Source: Gemmatimonadales bacterium UBA1120 | GTDB taxonomy: Bacteria; Gemmatimonadota; Gemmatimonadetes; Longimicrobiales; Gaopeijiaceae | Assembly (NCBI GenBank): GCA_002313925.1 | Contig: DCAZ01000064.1 | Location: 2,521 to 50,103 of the forward strand | DNA: 47,583 nt | Reading direction: 5' to 3' | Shown here: positions 44,397 through 47,583 of the stretch, piece after piece | Numbering within the stretch: position 1 is the first letter of the stretch | Layout of the letters: the number at the start of each line of letters is the position of its first letter | Notes under the pieces: generated by a model | Databases searched by the model: none | What the model was told of the DNA's origin: nothing | The model's input: only the letters and a program-made list of their open reading frames with translations | Program-made: the position numbers and the translations under genes

Positions 44397-45638
44397 ATGC
44401 TGATCTTTGAAATCATTAAGGTGGCCATGAGCGCTATCGGCACAAACATTCTGCGTTCTGTGTTGACGACACTTGGTATCGTGATCGGTGTTGGGGCAGT
44501 GATTACGATGGTCTCATTAGGAGAGGGTGCTCAAGTACAGGTTGAACAACAGATCAACAACATGGGTACCTCTGTCCTTACCATCCGGCCCGGTCAGGAA
44601 TTCAGTCATGGAGTGTCTCGAGGCGATACTCAGATGTCGATTGAGGATGCCGAAGCGCTGAGGAATGAGACCCGTGGGTTCCTCAAGATCTCTCCTGAGC
44701 TTCAGTCACGGATGCAGGTTACCTACCTACGCTGGAATTCGAATAATCAGGTCATGGGTGTTTGGCCCGATTATTTCGATATGTATGATCACGGACTAAT
44801 CGCAGGCCGCTATTTCACAGAAGGGGAAGTCCGCGGACGTAGGCGAGTAGCGGTACTCGGTTATACGATTCCAGAGCAGCTTGGTGAGATTCCTACGGAC
44901 TCTTCCCAGTACTCGATCGCAGCGGAGCTCCTCGTCGGAAAGACCATCCAGGTACGTGGTATCCCGTTTGAGGTGATTGGCGTGCTTGAAGAGAAGGGTG
45001 ATGCGATGTGGCTTCGCCCTGATGACCAGATCTTTATTCCTCAATCGACTGCTCAGTATCGTGTGATGGGTGGCCGCGATAGGCTTGGCTCGATTTACGC
45101 TTCCACAGAAACGCCCGAGGAAATGAACCAGGCGATTGCCGAGATCGACCGAATTATGCGGAGGGAGCATCGTATCCTACCAGGTGAGGATGCAGACTTC
45201 AGCATACGCAACTCTACGGATCTACTGGAAACCTTCAACGCGACAGCTCAGACTTTCACCTTACTATTGGCTGGGATCGCAGGAATCAGTCTTCTTGTCG
45301 GTGGCATCGGTATCATGAATATCATGCTTGTATCTGTAACCGAGCGAACCCGTGAGATAGGGATTCGTAAGGCCCTTGGAGCTACCCGTGGGGCGATCAT
45401 GACACAGTTTGTTGTTGAGGCCTCGACTCTCTGCGTGTTGGGAGGGCTCTTGGGAGTCGGAATGGGTTACGGAGCCGCAGAGATGACAACGCGTCTTGCT
45501 GGTTTGGACACAGTGGTGTCTCCGCAAATAGTGGCTATCTCGCTGGCTATCAGTGCCTTCATAGGACTGTTCTTTGGCATCTGGCCTGCTCGTAGGGCGG
45601 CGATTCTCGACCCTATTGATGCACTTCGGTACGAATAA
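44397..45638 (+). CDS. MacB-like ABC transporter permease (FtsX-type)
   Basis: A 413-residue permease with the MacB topology: one N-terminal transmembrane helix (LRSVLTTLGIVIGVGAVITM), a periplasmic MacB_PCD domain of about 220 residues, then three C-terminal helices in the FtsX domain (LLLAGIAGISLLVGGIGIMNIMLVSV, the TREIGIRKALGA coupling segment, and two more). ATG 44397 has AGGAGA upstream. It has no fused ATPase domain; the ATPase is encoded at 42140. It is the last gene of the efflux operon. An inverted repeat lies in the 152 bases downstream. Confidence 0.93.
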   Translation: MLIFEIIKVAMSAIGTNILRSVLTTLGIVIGVGAVITMVSLGEGAQVQVEQQINNMGTSVLTIRPGQEFSHGVSRGDTQMSIEDAEALRNETRGFLKISPELQSRMQVTYLRWNSNNQVMGVWPDYFDMYDHGLIAGRYFTEGEVRGRRRVAVLGYTIPEQLGEIPTDSSQYSIAAELLVGKTIQVRGIPFEVIGVLEEKGDAMWLRPDDQIFIPQSTAQYRVMGGRDRLGSIYASTETPEEMNQAIAEIDRIMRREHRILPGEDADFSIRNSTDLLETFNATAQTFTLLLAGIAGISLLVGGIGIMNIMLVSVTERTREIGIRKALGATRGAIMTQFVVEASTLCVLGGLLGVGMGYGAAEMTTRLAGLDTVVSPQIVAISLAISAFIGLFFGIWPARRAAILDPIDALRYE

Positions 45639-45695
45639 GAACTTCCCATTATTGGGTTAGCTGCTTGAGCGGTTCTTAGCTCCAGTAAAGCACTA

Positions 45696-45710
45696 AGATA
45701 CCCCGTATCT
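45696..45710. repeat. Short inverted repeat after the efflux operon
   Basis: AGATAC (45696-45701) pairs exactly with GTATCT (45705-45710) around a three-base C loop. It sits 58 bases after the permease stop and 80 bases before threonine synthase. There is no T run, so it may be an operator or a weak terminator. Confidence 0.35.
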
Positions 45711-45782
45711 GGACTAGGCGAGTACCTTCGTCGTTCTCGTCACTATCTTGTCTCCCGTATCAATCTCTAAGATGAGGAAAGC

Positions 45783-45794
45783 ATGCCCCTATGA
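45783..45794 (+). promoter_or_regulatory. Tripeptide mini-ORF overlapping the thrC start
   Basis: ATG CCC CTA TGA at 45783-45794 encodes Met-Pro-Leu and ends across the threonine synthase ATG (ATGA at 45791-45794). The only good ribosome-binding site (GAGGAAA at 45774-45780) is spaced correctly for the mini-ORF, but about 12 bases away from the thrC ATG. No in-frame upstream start exists for thrC because a TGA lies at 45773. This suggests translation of thrC is reached by stop-start coupling. Confidence 0.5.
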
Positions 45795-46978
45795 CTGACC
45801 AAGACGGCTTGCACGGAGCAACGCACCTGGAATGCACCGGTACCGGCGAAAAAGTTGAGAGCGAAAAGCTTATTGGACTTTCGGCAGCTGGCAAACCTCT
45901 CTTCGCTCGATATGATCTGGATCTTATCAGTTCGAGCTTTACCCGAGAGTCCGTGGCGTGTCGTAGCGCAGATCTCTGGCGCTATCAGGAAGTTCTCCCT
46001 GTTCGAAATAGGGGTTCTCAGATCCGTCTCGGGGAGGGGTGGACCCCGCTTATCGATGCGCACCGAACTGCTGCTCGAATGGGTATTCGACGTGTCTGGG
46101 TGAAAGACGAAGGCCAAAATCCGACGGGTAGCTTCAAAGACCGAGGTCTCTGTCTTGCGGTATCACGTGCCCTCGAACTAGGAGCAGAGGAGGTTGCGAT
46201 ACCATCTGCTGGAAACGCGGGTAGTGCAGCAGCAGCTTATGCCGCGGCTGCTGGGCTCCGGGCACATGTTGTCGTCCCAACCGACACACCAGCGGCCATC
46301 CTTGAAGAAATCTCTGCTTTGGGTGCGGATCTCCAACTTTTGGATGGCCTTATCAGTGACTGCGGTCTCGTGGTACGACAGGGTGCAGAGGAGAATGGAT
46401 GGTTTGATCTTTCTACCCTGAAAGAGCCTTATAGAGTTGAGGGCAAGAAAACCATGGGGTATGAGATCTGTGAGCAATTAGGATGGAGGTTGCCTGATGC
46501 GATTGTGTATCCCACGGGAGGAGGTACGGGTTTAATTGGAATGTGGAAGGCCTTCGATGAGATGGAGCAACTTGGATGGATTGGCAGCGAGCGTCCGAAG
46601 ATGTTCACTGTTCAGGCTGCTGGCTGCGCTCCGATGGTGCGTGCTTGGGAAGCAGGCCATGATGCAGCTGAAGTGTGGAGTGGAGCTTCTACATACGCAT
46701 CAGGGCTTCGGGTTCCAGGAGCAGTCGGCGACTTCCTAATCTTACGCGCCTTAAGGGAGTCTGGGGGTGGAGCCGTGGCTGTCCCCGACCACTCGATGGC
46801 TGAGTGGGTGGAGAACTTAGGCATCGACACAGGAATCTTTGCTGCTCCGGAGGGTGGTGCGACGGCTGCTGCGCTCCCTATCCTCTTGGATAAGGGCATG
46901 ATAAATGAGGATGAAGAGGTCGTCCTCTTGAATACAGGCAGTGGGCTCAAATATGTAGGAATGAAGCCATTGGATTAG
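45791..46978 (+). CDS. thrC: Threonine synthase
   Basis: A 395-residue PLP enzyme converting O-phosphohomoserine to threonine. The PLP lysine is K116 in PTGSFKDRG, the phosphate-binding loop is in YPTGGGTGLIG, and SAGNAGSAAAAYAA is the substrate-binding Asn loop. The N-terminal THLEC segment aligns with the small zinc-ribbon start seen in many class II threonine synthases, but here only one Cys remains (ECTGTG; the later CxCG position reads GLSAAGKP), so the zinc site is lost. The start at 45791 is the only possible one in frame. Other synthesis genes for threonine are not nearby. Confidence 0.93.
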   Translation: MTDQDGLHGATHLECTGTGEKVESEKLIGLSAAGKPLFARYDLDLISSSFTRESVACRSADLWRYQEVLPVRNRGSQIRLGEGWTPLIDAHRTAARMGIRRVWVKDEGQNPTGSFKDRGLCLAVSRALELGAEEVAIPSAGNAGSAAAAYAAAAGLRAHVVVPTDTPAAILEEISALGADLQLLDGLISDCGLVVRQGAEENGWFDLSTLKEPYRVEGKKTMGYEICEQLGWRLPDAIVYPTGGGTGLIGMWKAFDEMEQLGWIGSERPKMFTVQAAGCAPMVRAWEAGHDAAEVWSGASTYASGLRVPGAVGDFLILRALRESGGGAVAVPDHSMAEWVENLGIDTGIFAAPEGGATAAALPILLDKGMINEDEEVVLLNTGSGLKYVGMKPLD

Positions 46979-47003
46979 ACTTGGTCCGCTAGTAGGAACT
47001 CTG

Positions 47004-47258
47004 ATGTTAACATTATTCTGGTTAGTATTCTGGGCTGGGCTTACCGTCTTAGCAGTTAGTGCTGGGGTTAGCTTGCGGATACGGTTACGCGATCGGGTCG
47101 GAAAGAGCATGCCAATTGTTAATGATGCGGCTGTGGAAGAAATTCTCGCGACTGGTGCGCTTGTTACGGATGAGGATTCTCCCCTTGATATTGAGAAAAT
47201 CGATGACGAGGAGCATAAGTTTTGGTCCCAGACGTGGGATGAACCCGACGAACGGTGA
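47004..47258 (+). CDS. Small single-pass membrane protein, 84 residues
   Basis: An 84-residue protein with an N-terminal hydrophobic helix (about residues 3-24, LTLFWLVFWAGLTVLAVSAGV), a basic stretch (RIRLRDRVGK) and an acidic C-terminal tail (PLDIEKIDDEEHKFWSQTWDEPDE). The positive-inside rule places the tail in the cytosol. I do not recognise a family. It starts 25 bases after threonine synthase and may be co-transcribed. It converges on the partial gene at the window edge. Confidence 0.62.
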   Translation: MLTLFWLVFWAGLTVLAVSAGVSLRIRLRDRVGKSMPIVNDAAVEEILATGALVTDEDSPLDIEKIDDEEHKFWSQTWDEPDER

Positions 47259-47283
47259 GTTCATATCGAAGGTGATTACCTAA

Positions 47284-47583
47284 TCAGTGTCTCGTCATAA
47301 AGCGATAATAGGCTCCGGGCAGCGGCACCAATCTACCATTCAGTGGAAGTTGATCCTCAGGATTGCTACGCCGGACAAGTAAGGCCCGATTTAGGCTTAC
47401 GCTCACTCCGAGGGCATGATGGCCCACGGGACAAGACCTGTTATTGCATGATGGGTCTGCATCAAAAGGAAAGCTCCAATCGATACCGATTGGAACGATC
47501 ACACTGAGGGCAAGCCCTAGGCGTTCTGCTGGAGGCTTCGCCCCAACAACCCACAGCCCTGCACCTATAAAAGGGTGTATGGG
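47284..47583 (-). CDS. C-terminal fragment of a minus-strand gene (5' end outside window)
   Basis: The minus-strand frame ending in TGA at 47284-47286 stays open to the last base of the window. About 99 residues are visible: PFIGAGLWVVGAKPPAERLG, then LALSVIVPIGIDWSFPF, later HALGVSVSLNRALLV and an end RFMTRH. The alternating hydrophobic strands (GLALSVIVP, GVSVSLNRALL) are suggestive of an exported beta-rich protein, but no family can be named. A GTG at 47502 could be mistaken for a start; the frame clearly continues upstream of it. Confidence 0.5.
   Translation of the reverse strand, partial: PIHPFIGAGLWVVGAKPPAERLGLALSVIVPIGIDWSFPFDADPSCNNRSCPVGHHALGVSVSLNRALLVRRSNPEDQLPLNGRLVPLPGAYYRFMTRH

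Noticed and set aside
47500..47502. GTG as start of a 72-residue minus-strand protein at the window end.
   Set aside because: The frame continues without a stop to base 47583, so this is an internal codon of a longer gene.
1..47583. CRISPR arrays, tRNA or rRNA genes, insertion sequences and prophage genes.
   Set aside because: No regularly spaced repeats, cloverleaf-like sequences, transposases or phage structural genes were recognised by reading both strands.

Overview
The window reads as a chromosomal segment of a Gram-negative, aerobic, heterotrophic bacterium. Outer-membrane machinery (a TolC-type channel, a MacA-like lipoprotein, at least one predicted beta-barrel), many signal peptides and one twin-arginine signal support a diderm cell. 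The mix of exported amidohydrolases, exported and cytosolic M24 peptidases, SSS/NSS/APC sodium- or proton-coupled solute transporters and class C beta-lactamase-like hydrolases resembles uncultured marine Gemmatimonadota. That assignment is inference from gene style only; no rRNA or tRNA gene is visible. Base composition is mostly near 50% GC, with one clearly GC-richer block.

Layout. 1-3733: 3' part of an APC amino-acid permease, an ACMSD-like metal-dependent decarboxylase/hydrolase and, convergently, an exported serine hydrolase. 3893-7886: a tight plus-strand trio (GH109-like exported oxidoreductase/glycosidase, CapA-like exported protein, GALK2-type galactokinase) that may handle N-acetylgalactosamine or galactose. 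8005-11204: an exported beta-barrel-type protein followed by a dihaem NorC-like cytochrome and a divergent NorB-like haem-copper subunit. 11226-14784: a minus-strand run of exported dienelactone hydrolase, sugar-type nucleotidyltransferase and SSS symporter. 14785-15753: a hairpin-rich stretch holding one orphan gene. 15754-17802: exported M24 peptidase and HAD hydrolase. 17938-22325: a GC-rich block of two amidohydrolase genes (three amidohydrolase domains, only one with an intact HxH motif), bounded by strong hairpins.

From 22496 on, housekeeping genes dominate: nfuA (minus), glyQS, an NSS transporter with a structured leader, an unknown gene overlapping nth, an HD hydrolase, a 38-residue MetS-like NSS small subunit, carB, a histone-deacetylase homologue, a methyltransferase, a second M24 peptidase, priA and an HNH nuclease. 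39357-45638 is one polar operon: ECF sigma factor, putative anti-sigma membrane protein, CpxP/Spy-like periplasmic protein, TolC, ABC ATPase, MacA-like adaptor and MacB-like permease. It looks like a self-contained envelope-stress-controlled tripartite efflux system. The window ends with threonine synthase (whose start overlaps a tripeptide mini-ORF), a small membrane protein and the 3' end of a minus-strand gene that runs off the edge.

The items most worth a second look are the NorBC-like pair with altered metal-ligand positions, the sigma/anti-sigma/CpxP-like/efflux operon, the unlinked NSS small subunit, the leader with mutually exclusive hairpins before the NSS transporter, and the GC-rich amidohydrolase island.
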